From Mesorhizobium sp. L2C084A000 (GTDB taxonomy: Bacteria > Pseudomonadota > Alphaproteobacteria > Rhizobiales > Rhizobiaceae), in assembly GCF_000502875.1 (NCBI RefSeq), contig NZ_AYWX01000001.1, forward strand, positions 758,505 through 822,504: DNA of 64,000 nt, written 5' to 3'. The notes beneath the pieces were generated by a model. That model ran no database searches. It had not been told where the DNA came from and saw only the letters and a program-made list of their open reading frames with translations. Shown here in pieces: positions 55,312 to 64,000 of the stretch. The translations under genes were made by a program, and so were the position numbers. Every line of letters starts with the position of its first letter. Positions within the stretch are counted from its first letter, which is position 1.

Positions 55312-56310
55312 TCAGTAAGTCGTGCGGCGCTCTTCCGAGGGCGGCCTGCCGAATTGCAGCCGGTAGCTCTGGGCGAAGTAGGAATGCGAGGTGAAGCCGG
55401 TCGCGATCGCCACGTCGAGGATCGGCATGTTGGTCTGGCGCAGCAGTTCGCGCGCCCGCTCCAGCCGCAACCGCATGTAATAACGGCCGGGCGTGACGCT
55501 GAGATGGCGCAGGAACAGGCGCTCGACCTGGCGCACCGAAAGGCCGGCGGATTTGGCCAGCTGTACCGCCGACAGCGGCTCGTCGAGGTGGTCGGCCATC
55601 AGTTCGACGATACGCCTAAGCTTCTCCGACTTGCCGGTCAGGTCGCGTTCCGGCCCGACGCGCTGACGGTCGCCGGCCGAGCGGATGCGTTCGTGCTGGA
55701 ACTGGTTGGCGACGCCATTGGCGAGGTTCGAGCCGAAATCGCCGCGCACGATCTCCAGCATCAGGTCGATCGAAGTGGTGCCGCCGGCACAGGTGTAGCG
55801 CTTGCGATCGATCTCGAAGACGTTGCCGGTGCAGTTGATGTCGGGGAAGCGTTCGACGAAGCCGGCACGGTTTTCCCAATGGATGGTGCAGCGATAGCCT
55901 TCGAGCTGGCCGGCCTCGGCCAGCAGATAGGAGCCGACCGACAGGGCACCCAGCGCATTGCCGCGCCGGCCCCAGCTTCGCAAAGCCGCCAGCACCTTGC
56001 TCTTGCCGGGGAATTCCGTCGTCAGCCCAACCGAGACGAACAGGATATCGACCGGCGGCAGGTCGGCAACGGCATAGTCGATCTTGAGCGGCAGGCCGTT
56101 GGAAGCCATCACCGGATCGCCATCGGCCGACACCGTCGTCCAGCCGTAGAAGTCACGGCCGAGCAACCGGTTCGCCGACCGGAACGTATCGATCGCGGCA
56201 GCCAGCGAGAACATGGAGAACTTGTCGACCAGCAGGAATGCGAACTGCCGGCCACCTTGAACGGGGTCCGCGATGACCGGCCGTTCTGAGGGAACACTGG
56301 GGTTCGGCAA
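55312..56310 (-). CDS. GlxA-family transcriptional regulator (DJ-1/PfpI domain plus AraC HTH)
   Basis: 332 residues if a TTG at 56310 is used; the start is unresolved because the frame is open into the folD gene and no ATG or ribosome-binding site fits. The homologous core starts RQFAFLLVDKFSMFSLAAAI. The DJ-1/PfpI-like domain (about 20-200) includes GALSVGSYLLAEAG and YTCAGGTTSIDLML; the C-terminal AraC HTH has SVRQVERLFLRHL and DVAIATGFTSHSYFAQSYRL. The text resembles GbdR/CdhR-type regulators of choline, betaine or carnitine use. It overlaps or abuts folD on the same strand, so it is probably cotranscribed with it. Confidence 0.83.
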   Translation of the reverse strand: MPNPSVPSERPVIADPVQGGRQFAFLLVDKFSMFSLAAAIDTFRSANRLLGRDFYGWTTVSADGDPVMASNGLPLKIDYAVADLPPVDILFVSVGLTTEFPGKSKVLAALRSWGRRGNALGALSVGSYLLAEAGQLEGYRCTIHWENRAGFVERFPDINCTGNVFEIDRKRYTCAGGTTSIDLMLEIVRGDFGSNLANGVANQFQHERIRSAGDRQRVGPERDLTGKSEKLRRIVELMADHLDEPLSAVQLAKSAGLSVRQVERLFLRHLSVTPGRYYMRLRLERARELLRQTNMPILDVAIATGFTSHSYFAQSYRLQFGRPPSEERRTTY

Positions 56311-56330
56311 AGCTGCGGCTTTCTGGCGGG

Positions 56331-57230
56331 TCAGAAGGACGGCCGTTTCAATCCGGCCGCAAGGTAGGCCGAGGCTAACGTATTGGCCATCAGCATGGCA
56401 ATGGTCATAGGCCCGACACCGCCAGGCACCGGCGTGATGGCGCCGGCGGCCTTGGCCGCTTCGGCATAGGCGACATCGCCGACGAGGCGGGACTTGCCCT
56501 CGCCCTTCTCGGGTGCGGGAATGCGGTTGATGCCGACATCGATGACGGTAGCGCCTGGCTTCACCCAATCGCCCCTGATCATCTCCGGCCGGCCGACGGC
56601 CGCGACCAGAATGTCGGCGGTGCGGGCAAGTGCCGGCAGGTCTTTGGTACGGCTGTGAGCGATGGTGACGGTGCAGTTGGCGGCGAGCAGAAGATTGGCC
56701 ATCGGCTTGCCGACGATGTTGGAGCGACCGACGACGACGGCATTGAGGCCGGACAAATCCTTGCCGCGCACACGTTCGATCAAAAGCATCGAGCCGGCCG
56801 GTGTACAGGGCACGAAGGCAGTCTCGAGTTCACCGGTGCCGAGCTTGCCGACATTGATGAAGTGGAAGCCGTCGACGTCCTTTTCCGGCGCGATGGTCTG
56901 GATGATCTTGCCGGCGTCGATATGGGCAGGCAGCGGAAGCTGCACGAGGATGCCGTTGATGGCGGGATCGGCGTTGAGGTCGCCGATGATCTTCAGCAAT
57001 GCCGGTTCCGAGGTTTCGGCCGGCAGCGTGTGCTGGACGGAATGAAAGCCGCATTCCTTGGCGGTGCGCGACTTGGACGCGACATAGACCTGGCTGGCGG
57101 GATCCTCGCCGACGATGACCACGGCAAGACCGGGCTTGGGCTTGCCCTTGGCGACAAGCTCGGCCGTCAGGGACTTGACCGTCCCCACAACGTCCCCGGC
57201 AACGCTCTTGCCATCAATCACTTCAGCCAT
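56331..57230 (-). CDS. folD: Bifunctional methylene-THF dehydrogenase/cyclohydrolase
   Basis: 299 residues. [13 protein letters not shown] carries catalytic Tyr49 and Lys53; [51 protein letters not shown] and [16 protein letters not shown] are the family signatures. It interconverts methylene-THF and formyl-THF in the cytoplasm. The regulator gene follows immediately. In other rhizobia folD often lies with C1 or choline-betaine genes, which agrees with the GbdR-like neighbour, but this is inference. Confidence 0.96.
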   Translation of the reverse strand: MAEVIDGKSVAGDVVGTVKSLTAELVAKGKPKPGLAVVIVGEDPASQVYVASKSRTAKECGFHSVQHTLPAETSEPALLKIIGDLNADPAINGILVQLPLPAHIDAGKIIQTIAPEKDVDGFHFINVGKLGTGELETAFVPCTPAGSMLLIERVRGKDLSGLNAVVVGRSNIVGKPMANLLLAANCTVTIAHSRTKDLPALARTADILVAAVGRPEMIRGDWVKPGATVIDVGINRIPAPEKGEGKSRLVGDVAYAEAAKAAGAITPVPGGVGPMTIAMLMANTLASAYLAAGLKRPSF

Positions 57231-57256
57231 GGACCACCCTCAACACCAGAATGCCC

Positions 57257-57286
57257 AAGCGCGTCGCTTCCGGAAGCGACGCGCTT
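57257..57286. terminator. 30-bp perfect palindrome between folD and the gumC-like gene
   Basis: AAGCGCGTCGCTTCC is followed directly by its complement GGAAGCGACGCGCTT. As RNA it makes a stem of 12-13 bp with a tiny loop; on the plus strand it is followed by TTCGATCTTTC. Most likely it ends the minus-strand gumC-like transcript before folD; a protein-binding palindrome is possible. Confidence 0.6.
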
Positions 57287-57410
57287 TTCGATCTTTCACC
57301 GCGTGGCATTTTCACGAAAATTCCATCATGCAATCCCGCCAAAGCGCCGTCCCATGCCGTTTACGCGAAACCGGCATGTTTTTGTACGGCACCGCGCAGA
57401 TTTTTGTGGC

Positions 57411-59957
57411 TCAGAAGTAGCGGCGGCGCGCGCGGCTCTCGGTCAGTTCGCGAACCGCTTCGCGGAATTCGCGCAGGCTGGCGCGGATTTCCTCGATTGG
57501 CGCTTGCTGCTCGGCATCCTCCGCGGCCCGCGACGGCTCCGCCGATTGCTGATGAGGCTGAGGCGCCTGTTGCTGCTGGAGGGGCGGTTGTGGATAGGAC
57601 TCGGAAGCAGGCTGAGCCGGATCGGGCTGCTGCCCGGCGTTGGCGGCCGGCATCGATGGCAAATAGGGATAGCCCGGCGGCTGCGCGTAGCCCAATGGCT
57701 GCGCGTAGGGATAGAGCTGCGGCCCGGAATATGGCCGCTGCGTCACCATGGGAGGCGGCAGTGGCGGCTGCGCCGTCTGCTGCGGATGGCCGCCGGGCTG
57801 GAAAGGCGGCGCCGGGTATGCTGTCGCGGCCGCCTGCCGAGGCTCGAAGGCCGGCGCCGACTGGGGATAAGCGCGGTATTGCGGATCCTGCATTGGTTTC
57901 GCGTTTTCGGCAGAGGCCCATTCAACGGTATCGAACGGCTCCTCCCGGGATGGCCTGCGGGAGACGGACTTATGCAGTCTCGACAGCAAGGCACCGATCC
58001 GGCCGGGACCTTCGGCCGGCGAGACCTCGGCTTGCTGGACAGGCGGTGGCGCGGCCGGCGGTGGTGATGCAGGCGGGGGTGTCGATGGCTGCGGCGCTGG
58101 TGTTTGTGGCGGCGCCGGCGGCGCTGCCCGATATGCCTTGTCTTCGTAAGGCGTCCGGCGTTCGTCCGTGCCATGGTCGCGGCGCGAGCGCGAATTGGCG
58201 GTGTCACGCAGGCTCTCATAGGCGCCACGCATGGCTCCGAGGCCAATGCCGGAGGCAAAGCCCAGCAACAGGCCGCCGAGCGCGACCACGACCCGCGACG
58301 GCCCGTTTGCCTCGAGCGGCGCGAAGGCCTTCGAGATCACGTTGATGTTGGCTGTGTTGATGTCCTTCTGCTCGCCGGTTTCCTTGGCGCGCAGCAGATA
58401 CTGTTCGTAGACGGAACGCTTGGCGGTCGCCTCGCGCTCCAGTTCGCGCATCGACACCAGGTCGCTGTTGACGTCGCCGCTGCGGACCTTCAGCTGCGCC
58501 AGGCGAGAGGCAAGGTCCTGTTCGAGCTGGACCGCGCGCTTGAGGTCGACCTGCAGCGACGAGCCTATACGGCGCAGCTCCGCGGCGATGCGGTCGCGTG
58601 CGCCGGCAATCTGGGCATTGAGCGCCTGGAGTTCGGGATGACGCGGGCCGAACCGGATGGCGGCGCGGTCAGCCTCCTGCTTGAGCGACGCATATTGCGA
58701 ACGCAGATCGCTCATCGTGTTGGAGTTGATCTCCTCCGGCAAGGTGCCGGTGAGGACCGAATTGACGTCGACCGACCGCGCCGAAGCGGCCCGGGCATTC
58801 AGCTCCAGCGTGCGGGCGCGGGCAATCGACAGTTGCTCGTTGAGCTTCAGCATCTCGTCATCGCTGATGAGATGGCCCTGCGCGTCGACAAGGTCGTGCG
58901 TGGCCCTGAAATCTTCGACCTTGCGCTCGGCGGCCTCGACTCCCTTGCGCAACTCGTCAAGCCGGGCCGTCAGTTCGTCGGTGGCGCGGCCTGCGGTGTC
59001 CGACTGTATCTGGCCGAAAGTCTGCAGAAAGACATCCGTCATCGTGTTGGCGATGAGGGCCGATTTCTCGCCATTCTGCGTGGTGGCACTGACGGTGATG
59101 ACGAAGGTCTTGCCGCCGCGCTCGACCGAAAGGCTCTCGGCCAGATTGCCGACAGCAAGCGCGCGGCGGCGGGCGTCGTCGACACCGCCCGGCCCGTCAT
59201 TGCGGGACAGGACGGAGCGGATGAGCGACATGACGCTGAGGCCGCCGCCGTCTTGCCCATTGAATTCCGGATCATTGACCAGATTGAGCTTGTCCACGAC
59301 CTTGTTGAGAACGGTGCCTGATGTCAGCACCCGGACCTGGTTCTCGACGATGGCCAGCGTTGCATCGGAAGCCACGACCGACTGGGTGAGGTCGCGATCG
59401 GTGAGCTTCAGGTCGCGTGGGTCGACGATCAGTTCGGTGGTGGCTTCGTATTTCTTCGGCGTCGACAGCGCGATGGTGATGCCGAGCGCGGCGCCCAGTA
59501 TCGTCGTCGTCACGATCAGCAGCTTCGACTTGCCGACACCGCGCACGACCTGCATCGGGTCGATCAGCGGCTTCCACTGCTGGCTGTCCATGCCGTCGTT
59601 TCGGGATACCGACGCGTCGCCTGCAGCGTAAGGGTCCGATGCACGATCGGCGCGACGGGCGCCAGCGGTTTCGGCGGCACCAATTTGTGTCCGTGGCGTG
59701 GTTTGCGCGCGGTGCGGCGATGAAGCCCGCTCCTGATGCCCGTCGGTCGCGACCGGATCCGACAGTTTCGGGTTGCGCGCCTCGCGCTGCGAACGGGCGA
59801 GGCGATGACGTGTGGCGGCATCCTCGCGCCATGACGGGTCTGCCCGGTCGCCTATCGAGACCAGCGACGCGTCGGGTTCGTCGCCGCGCACAGCCTGGCC
59901 AAGCGCCAGCAATGAGCGCTCGCGCTTCCAGTCTTCGCGGTTTTCCCTGTCGACCAT
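57411..59957 (-). CDS. Polysaccharide co-polymerase/chain-length protein (GumC/ExoP N-part) without kinase domain
   Basis: 848 residues. A polar N-terminus (about 1-125) leads to a Wzz-like membrane helix (about 145-168; LLIVTTTILGAALGITIALS), a periplasmic Wzz region with coiled coils (RLDELRKGVEAAERKVEDFR; LNEQLSIARARTLELNARAA; RIGSSLQVDLKRAVQLEQDL), a GNVR-like end, and a second helix (about 570-595; RVVVALGGLLLGFASGIGLG). The cytoplasmic tail of about 250 residues is rich in Pro and Gln, with no Walker A or Tyr-kinase motif. It likely controls exopolysaccharide chain length and export. Divergent from the Wzx-like gene. Confidence 0.87.
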   Translation of the reverse strand: MVDRENREDWKRERSLLALGQAVRGDEPDASLVSIGDRADPSWREDAATRHRLARSQREARNPKLSDPVATDGHQERASSPHRAQTTPRTQIGAAETAGARRADRASDPYAAGDASVSRNDGMDSQQWKPLIDPMQVVRGVGKSKLLIVTTTILGAALGITIALSTPKKYEATTELIVDPRDLKLTDRDLTQSVVASDATLAIVENQVRVLTSGTVLNKVVDKLNLVNDPEFNGQDGGGLSVMSLIRSVLSRNDGPGGVDDARRRALAVGNLAESLSVERGGKTFVITVSATTQNGEKSALIANTMTDVFLQTFGQIQSDTAGRATDELTARLDELRKGVEAAERKVEDFRATHDLVDAQGHLISDDEMLKLNEQLSIARARTLELNARAASARSVDVNSVLTGTLPEEINSNTMSDLRSQYASLKQEADRAAIRFGPRHPELQALNAQIAGARDRIAAELRRIGSSLQVDLKRAVQLEQDLASRLAQLKVRSGDVNSDLVSMRELEREATAKRSVYEQYLLRAKETGEQKDINTANINVISKAFAPLEANGPSRVVVALGGLLLGFASGIGLGAMRGAYESLRDTANSRSRRDHGTDERRTPYEDKAYRAAPPAPPQTPAPQPSTPPPASPPPAAPPPVQQAEVSPAEGPGRIGALLSRLHKSVSRRPSREEPFDTVEWASAENAKPMQDPQYRAYPQSAPAFEPRQAAATAYPAPPFQPGGHPQQTAQPPLPPPMVTQRPYSGPQLYPYAQPLGYAQPPGYPYLPSMPAANAGQQPDPAQPASESYPQPPLQQQQAPQPHQQSAEPSRAAEDAEQQAPIEEIRASLREFREAVRELTESRARRRYF

Positions 59958-60155
59958 CGTCTGGAACTTTACCTTTGGCGACCTGCAAACGGCGATTGGC
60001 CATTCGTTAAGCCACGCTAAACAGGCATGGAAAACAAAAGGTTAATTTTCCCGCGCCGAAGCGTCGGTTTCTCGCTTCGGTTGCATCTATTTTCGACACA
60101 AGCCCAAGCTCCAGAACGGCACGTTAAGTTTTCCGGCCTAGGCTCTCCTCGAGAC

Positions 60156-61451
60156 ATGACGCAGGCCAGTGACATACCGCAAAGGCGGCCCCTCGCCCGG
60201 ATCGGCAGCTTTTTGGCCGAACGACGGGGGCTGCTTCGCGACTATTTCTCGGCGATCAGCGGCGCCGGCGGGCGACTGGTGTTTTCGCTGGCCTATTTCA
60301 TCGCGTTGGCCAACACGCTGTCCATTTCCGAATTCGGCATGTTCGCCACCGCATCGGCGGCCGGTGTCATGCTGTCGCGCATCCTCGCTTTCGGGTTCAT
60401 CTCGGCGCTCTACCGCACCGCCACCATCCGCCCCAATCTGATCGGCACCTTCTCCGCCGGCTTCCTGCTGCTCGGCGTGCTGTCGCTGCCGCTGCTGGCC
60501 GCGGCCTCGTTCGGCGTCTATCTGCTTTTCTTCGCCGACACCGTGCCGCTGTCGGTGTTTGCGGCAATCGTCTTTGCCGAAGCGCTGTTGTGGCGGCCGG
60601 TCGAGGTAGCACTGATCGTCAACAACGGCCTGGGCAAATTCGGCCGCGCCGCGCTGCTGGCCATCCTGGCGACCGCGCTGCGGGCGCTCGGCGCGGTGCT
60701 GTTCATGTTCTCAGCACAACACAGCGTCTGGATATGGTCTTGGTTCTATATCGGCGCCAATGCCGCCTCGCTGCTGATTGCCTTCGGCTTCTTCTACCCG
60801 CGCCAGAGGCTGCGGCTGCGGGTCGCTCTGTATCTTCGGCGATTGGCCGATTCCATCTATGTGGCCGGCGCCGAAGTGCTGTTCTACCTGCAGATGGAGT
60901 TCGACAAGCTGCTGGTGCTGGCGATCGGCGGCCCGCATCTGGCTGGCATCTACGCCATCATCATGCGGCTGGTAGACCTGACGGCCATTCCGATCCGCAC
61001 CTTCTCGATGATGCTGGTGCAGCGCATGATGCGCGCACCGGAACTGTTGTCACGGCTGGCGGTCAAGAGCGGCATCGAAGGCGGTGTGTTCGCGGTCTCC
61101 ACGGCAGCGCTGCTGACGCTTGGCATCGTGCTGCACTTCTTCCCCAACGCACTCGGCAAGAATGTCGCCGAGGCTGCCCCGCTGGTGGTGCTGGCGATCT
61201 GCGTGCCGGGACTGCGCAATCTTGTCGAATACCAGGCCGAACTTTTGTTCGCGCGCGGCCAGACGCTGGTACGGGCGCTCAATCTCGGCCTGCTCGCCGC
61301 GCTGAAGGCACTGTTGCTGACCTATGTGCTGACGACCATCCTCGACACGCCGAATCTGGTGCTATCGCTCAATGTCGTCTTCCTGCTTCTGTATCTCGCC
61401 TCGACGCTGCTCACCTATTCGGCGATGCGCAAGCCGGCGAAGGCGATTTAG
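60156..61451 (+). CDS. Wzx-like polysaccharide flippase (MATE-type transporter)
   Basis: 431 residues from the ATG at 60156; the upstream 43 residues are not family text. It has about 12-14 membrane helices, for example GGRLVFSLAYFIALANTLSI, FSAGFLLLGVLSLPLLAAAS, WIWSWFYIGANAASLLIAFG and ALLTLGIVLHFFPNALG. The early helix SEFGMFATASAAGVMLSRIL is typical of polysaccharide transporter PST/Wzx proteins. It would flip lipid-linked repeats over the inner membrane. It converges on the glycosyltransferase operon, the stops being two bases apart. Confidence 0.85.
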   Translation: MTQASDIPQRRPLARIGSFLAERRGLLRDYFSAISGAGGRLVFSLAYFIALANTLSISEFGMFATASAAGVMLSRILAFGFISALYRTATIRPNLIGTFSAGFLLLGVLSLPLLAAASFGVYLLFFADTVPLSVFAAIVFAEALLWRPVEVALIVNNGLGKFGRAALLAILATALRALGAVLFMFSAQHSVWIWSWFYIGANAASLLIAFGFFYPRQRLRLRVALYLRRLADSIYVAGAEVLFYLQMEFDKLLVLAIGGPHLAGIYAIIMRLVDLTAIPIRTFSMMLVQRMMRAPELLSRLAVKSGIEGGVFAVSTAALLTLGIVLHFFPNALGKNVAEAAPLVVLAICVPGLRNLVEYQAELLFARGQTLVRALNLGLLAALKALLLTYVLTTILDTPNLVLSLNVVFLLLYLASTLLTYSAMRKPAKAI

Positions 61452-61453
61452 CA

Positions 61454-62383
61454 CTAAGAGCGGTCTAGCCCGATCAGACGGCGGATGCGGCCGATGTCGG
61501 TGCCGATGAAGGACTGCATGCCGATCGCCACCTGCTCCGGCGCCATGGCGGCAACGAAGCGGCGGAACTCGTCATCCGAAAGCGCTTCGCCGGTCCAGTG
61601 CACACGGCAGAACTCTTCGGAACCGTGGAAGTGGCCGGCTCCGTCCAGCAGATCATCGACATAGCGGCCGTAGATCATGCATTCGGAGAATTTGCGCGCC
61701 CAGCCGACGACCTCGACCCAGTCGCGGCCATGGACCTTCTCGATCTCGCCGCACATGGCCAGCACGCTGTCGCGCCGCCACGCGATCAGCGTCGAGATAT
61801 AATCATGGATCGACGTCCGGGACGGGTCGATGCCGAGTGCCGATCCCGCATTGCGCGACCAGATGCGATGCTCCTCATGACCTTCGTCCGCCAGGACACC
61901 GTCGCGGCGAAACAGGCGCACCTTGCCGTCGCGCCAGAAGGCGCCGCAGTCGAAAGGTTTGAGGAAAGCGACGTCTGAATCGCAGAAGATGAGCACGTCT
62001 TGAGATGCATGCCCCGAGATGGCGATGCGGCGCAATTGCTGCACATGCCAGCCGCGCAGCGGCTGGGTCTTCAGGCTGAGCCAGACGCGCCGGCGAAACA
62101 GGCTGAGCGGATCGTCGACGGCGTGCAGCCAGCGCGGCAGCAATTCACGCTCGTCGACGACCGTGCGGCGGCCGGTTTCCAATTGGCGAAACAGACTGAC
62201 GTCGCGATGTTCGACCAGGATGTAATGGTGCGCCGCGCCCGAAACGTGGCGATCAAGTGTCTCGCACAGCAGGCGGCAGCGCTCGAAGTCGGGCGCGTAG
62301 CTTGCCGTCACGATTGCCGCCGTCGGTGTCTGCCGCAGCGGGCTTGGCTCGACAGCGGCACCTGGCACGAACCTGCTGTTCAC
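61454..62383 (-). CDS. Glycosyltransferase-like protein (DUF6492-type)
   Basis: 309 residues from a GTG at 62383 that overlaps the preceding stop (GTGA). Starts TAAIVTASYAPDFERCRLLC; a DxD-like motif FCDSDVAFLKPFD at about 135 is typical of sugar-nucleotide binding, followed by an aromatic stretch HRIWSRNAGSALG. I recall similar proteins as DUF6492, glycosyltransferase-like, but this is not checked. Probably adds a sugar to a surface polysaccharide. Third gene of the minus-strand operon. Confidence 0.75.
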   Translation of the reverse strand: MNSRFVPGAAVEPSPLRQTPTAAIVTASYAPDFERCRLLCETLDRHVSGAAHHYILVEHRDVSLFRQLETGRRTVVDERELLPRWLHAVDDPLSLFRRRVWLSLKTQPLRGWHVQQLRRIAISGHASQDVLIFCDSDVAFLKPFDCGAFWRDGKVRLFRRDGVLADEGHEEHRIWSRNAGSALGIDPSRTSIHDYISTLIAWRRDSVLAMCGEIEKVHGRDWVEVVGWARKFSECMIYGRYVDDLLDGAGHFHGSEEFCRVHWTGEALSDDEFRRFVAAMAPEQVAIGMQSFIGTDIGRIRRLIGLDRS

Positions 62384-63174
62384 TTGATATCCCTCGCTGC
62401 TTCGGGTGTCCGCGAGAATTTCTGCCTGACGACGCGCAGCAGGAACAGGGGGTTGCCGACCACATAGCGGCGCCACAGGCGGCTCGGTTCGACAGCCAAC
62501 CGGAACAGCCATTCGAGCCGCAGCCGGCGCATCCACAAGGGCGCGCGGGGCACCGCGCCGCTCAGGAAATCAAGCAACGCGCCGACGGCGATCGGCAGCG
62601 TGCAATGGCGCGCGTCGATGTGGCGTTCGATCCACAATTCCTGGCGTGGCACGCCCATGGCGACGAGCAGCACGTCGGGCCGAAGCGCGGCGATCCGGTC
62701 GACGATTTCCTGCTCCTGCGAAGCAGGGAAATAGCCGTCATGGATCACCACGAAGCTGTGCTGCACCGCCAATGCGGCCAGCTTGACCGACGCCGCTTCG
62801 GCATTGACGCGCGTCGCGCCGAGCAGGCCGACGGTGAGCGGCGTCGTTGAGGCCTGCAGGAAGGCCGGGACGAAATCGGTACCGTTCAGATTGTCGGGAA
62901 ATGGCGCCCCGTAGAGGAGTCTCGCCGCCAGATCGATACCGATGCCGTCGGGCAGGATGAGGAAATCATCGAGTGCCTCGGCGAACACCGGGTCGGTATA
63001 GGCGATGTTGGCGTTGTGGGCGTTGAGGAAACTGACCTTGGTGAAGCGCCGCTCGGCAATCAACCGGTTCAGCAGGGCGATGGCATCGTTCCAGCGGACC
63101 GCAACCACCGGGATGCCAAGGATCGTCTTCAGCTTGTCGAGCCCGGACGCGGCGCGGGCGGAATGCATGTTCAC
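62380..63174 (-). CDS. WecG/TagA/CpsF-family glycosyltransferase (GT26)
   Basis: 264 residues from a GTG at 63174 (an ATG three codons on is also possible). GT26 text: ILPDGIGIDLAARLLYGAPF, LNGTDFVPAFL, GLLGATRVNAEAAS, LLVAMGVPRQELWIERH and GALLDFLSGAVPRAP. It transfers a sugar to a lipid-linked acceptor at the inner face of the membrane. It overlaps the genes on both sides by four bases, so the operon is translationally coupled. Confidence 0.93.
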   Translation of the reverse strand: MNMHSARAASGLDKLKTILGIPVVAVRWNDAIALLNRLIAERRFTKVSFLNAHNANIAYTDPVFAEALDDFLILPDGIGIDLAARLLYGAPFPDNLNGTDFVPAFLQASTTPLTVGLLGATRVNAEAASVKLAALAVQHSFVVIHDGYFPASQEQEIVDRIAALRPDVLLVAMGVPRQELWIERHIDARHCTLPIAVGALLDFLSGAVPRAPLWMRRLRLEWLFRLAVEPSRLWRRYVVGNPLFLLRVVRQKFSRTPEAARDIK

Positions 63175-64000
63175 GCAAACGCCTCCTGCCTGACGGGAGC
63201 GAGTTTTTCGAGGCCGAGCCGGATGGCGGCGTCGAGCGCCTTGACCTGCGAGCCCCGGAACGCGCTGCCGTCAACGTCGCGGATGTCGGCCGCCGCGGCC
63301 TCGAGTGCCCTGGCGAAGGCGGCGGGATCGTCGGTGACGACGCAATTGGACGGACGGTGGTCGATGCCGCGCAGCGAACGGCTGGTGGCGACGGAAGGCA
63401 GGCCGAGCTCGAAGGTTTCGATTGTCTTCAACTGGACGCCGCTGCCTGCGGTGCTGATCAGCGGAATGACGGCAGCACCGCGCACGAACGCCTGCGCGTC
63501 GGGCACGCGGCCGACAAATTCAACACCCGGATGCTTCGACGTGACGCCCGAAGGCATGTGGCCGGCGATGCGGATGCGAAAGTCGGGCCGCAGATGCGGC
63601 ACGACTTTGCCCAGGAACCAGTCGAGGCCGATGCGGTTCGGCTGCCAGGTCCAGGTGCCGATCAGGGCGGCGTCGCAGTCGATGCGGCGCGGGCCTTTCA
63701 GGGTTGGCGCGTGGGCACCGGTCACCAGTGGCAGCACCGCCGAGCGGTCGTGCGAGGCGACACCGAGGGCGGCGCGGTCTTCTTCGGCCAGGGTGAAGAC
63801 GAAGCGCGCCCGGCGGCAGAGACGCTCTTCGACGATCTTGAGCAGCCTCGCCTCGCGGCGAAACAGCAGGCGCTGGAAGAGGCTGCCAGCGGCAGCGGCA
63901 TTCTCCCGCGCCGAAAGATGCTCGACATTGTGGGCAACGAAGATCGAAGGCCGGTCGGTGAACAGTTTTTCGAAGGCACCGGCGAACTGCACGGAATTCA
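63171..64000 (-). CDS. Glycosyltransferase (GT4-like), 5' end cut by the window
   Basis: At least 273 residues; the reading frame is still open at the right edge, and a GTG at 63992 is probably internal. FVAHNVEHLSARENAAAAGS, then the GT-B donor-side text AALIGTWTWQPNRIGLDWFL, RIRIAGHMPSGVTSKHPGVE and PLISTAGSGVQLKTIETFEL, with the E-x7-E-like ending GLPSVATS. It likely transfers a sugar in surface polysaccharide synthesis. Its TGA overlaps the start of the GT26 gene. Confidence 0.85.
   Translation of the reverse strand, partial: NSVQFAGAFEKLFTDRPSIFVAHNVEHLSARENAAAAGSLFQRLLFRREARLLKIVEERLCRRARFVFTLAEEDRAALGVASHDRSAVLPLVTGAHAPTLKGPRRIDCDAALIGTWTWQPNRIGLDWFLGKVVPHLRPDFRIRIAGHMPSGVTSKHPGVEFVGRVPDAQAFVRGAAVIPLISTAGSGVQLKTIETFELGLPSVATSRSLRGIDHRPSNCVVTDDPAAFARALEAAAADIRDVDGSAFRGSQVKALDAAIRLGLEKLAPVRQEAFA

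Overview
This is a high-GC alphaproteobacterial chromosome segment whose gene content points to Rhizobiales, most likely Mesorhizobium or a close relative. Indicators are a phasin followed by a CbrA-like PAS kinase, acetoacetyl-CoA synthetase, potFGHI and aceA, an order I remember from Sinorhizobium meliloti; a zwf-pgl-edd operon; and a type VI secretion (T6SS) locus with FHA protein, OmpA-fused TssL, TssM, PppA phosphatase and PpkA kinase. The genus is inferred from gene families and synteny, not from a database search.

Layout. 1-14.8 kb: T6SS genes. A divergent vgrG runs off the left edge, followed by tagH(fha), tssL, tssM, pppA, ppkA, a DUF1036 secreted protein and a two-domain peptidoglycan hydrolase. 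15.0-23.4 kb: an unusual accessory island with three exported caspase-fold (C14) proteins, carrying respectively a peptidoglycan-binding domain, a CxxCH motif and Sel1 repeats. They are interleaved with OmpA-type proteins (one frameshifted at a homopolymer), a small lipoprotein and a DUF6931-like protein. 23.9-24.3 kb: tRNA-His and a predicted small RNA with CCTCCTCCC loops (cuckoo/alpha-r14 type). 24.35-42 kb: phasin, cbrA, acetoacetyl-CoA synthetase, asmA, potFGHI, EamA transporter, scfR-like regulator, divergent isocitrate lyase and a small conserved protein. 42.2-47 kb: a degenerate receiver, a HAD hydrolase, and puuA/puuB-like polyamine genes separated by a frameshifted four-helix-bundle gene flanked by inverted arrays of an 8-bp repeat. 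47.1-57.2 kb: SH3 protein, SDR, zwf-pgl-edd, a von Willebrand A protein, a predicted 50-nt transcript, a GlxA-type regulator and folD. 57.4 kb to the end: surface polysaccharide genes (GumC/Wzc-like protein, Wzx-like flippase, three glycosyltransferases in an overlapping minus-strand operon; the last is cut by the window edge).

How it fits together. The left third is an envelope-spanning secretion machine controlled by a kinase/phosphatase/FHA switch, followed by exported proteases and wall-binding proteins that may form one envelope module. The middle third handles carbon storage and C2/C4 overflow (phasin, acetoacetyl-CoA, glyoxylate shunt) and polyamine uptake and breakdown (pot plus puuA/puuB). 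The right third carries the Entner-Doudoroff entry enzymes and exopolysaccharide export and assembly. The most interesting parts are the caspase island, the CCTCCTCCC-loop sRNA, and the 8-bp repeat cassette splitting puuA from puuB.
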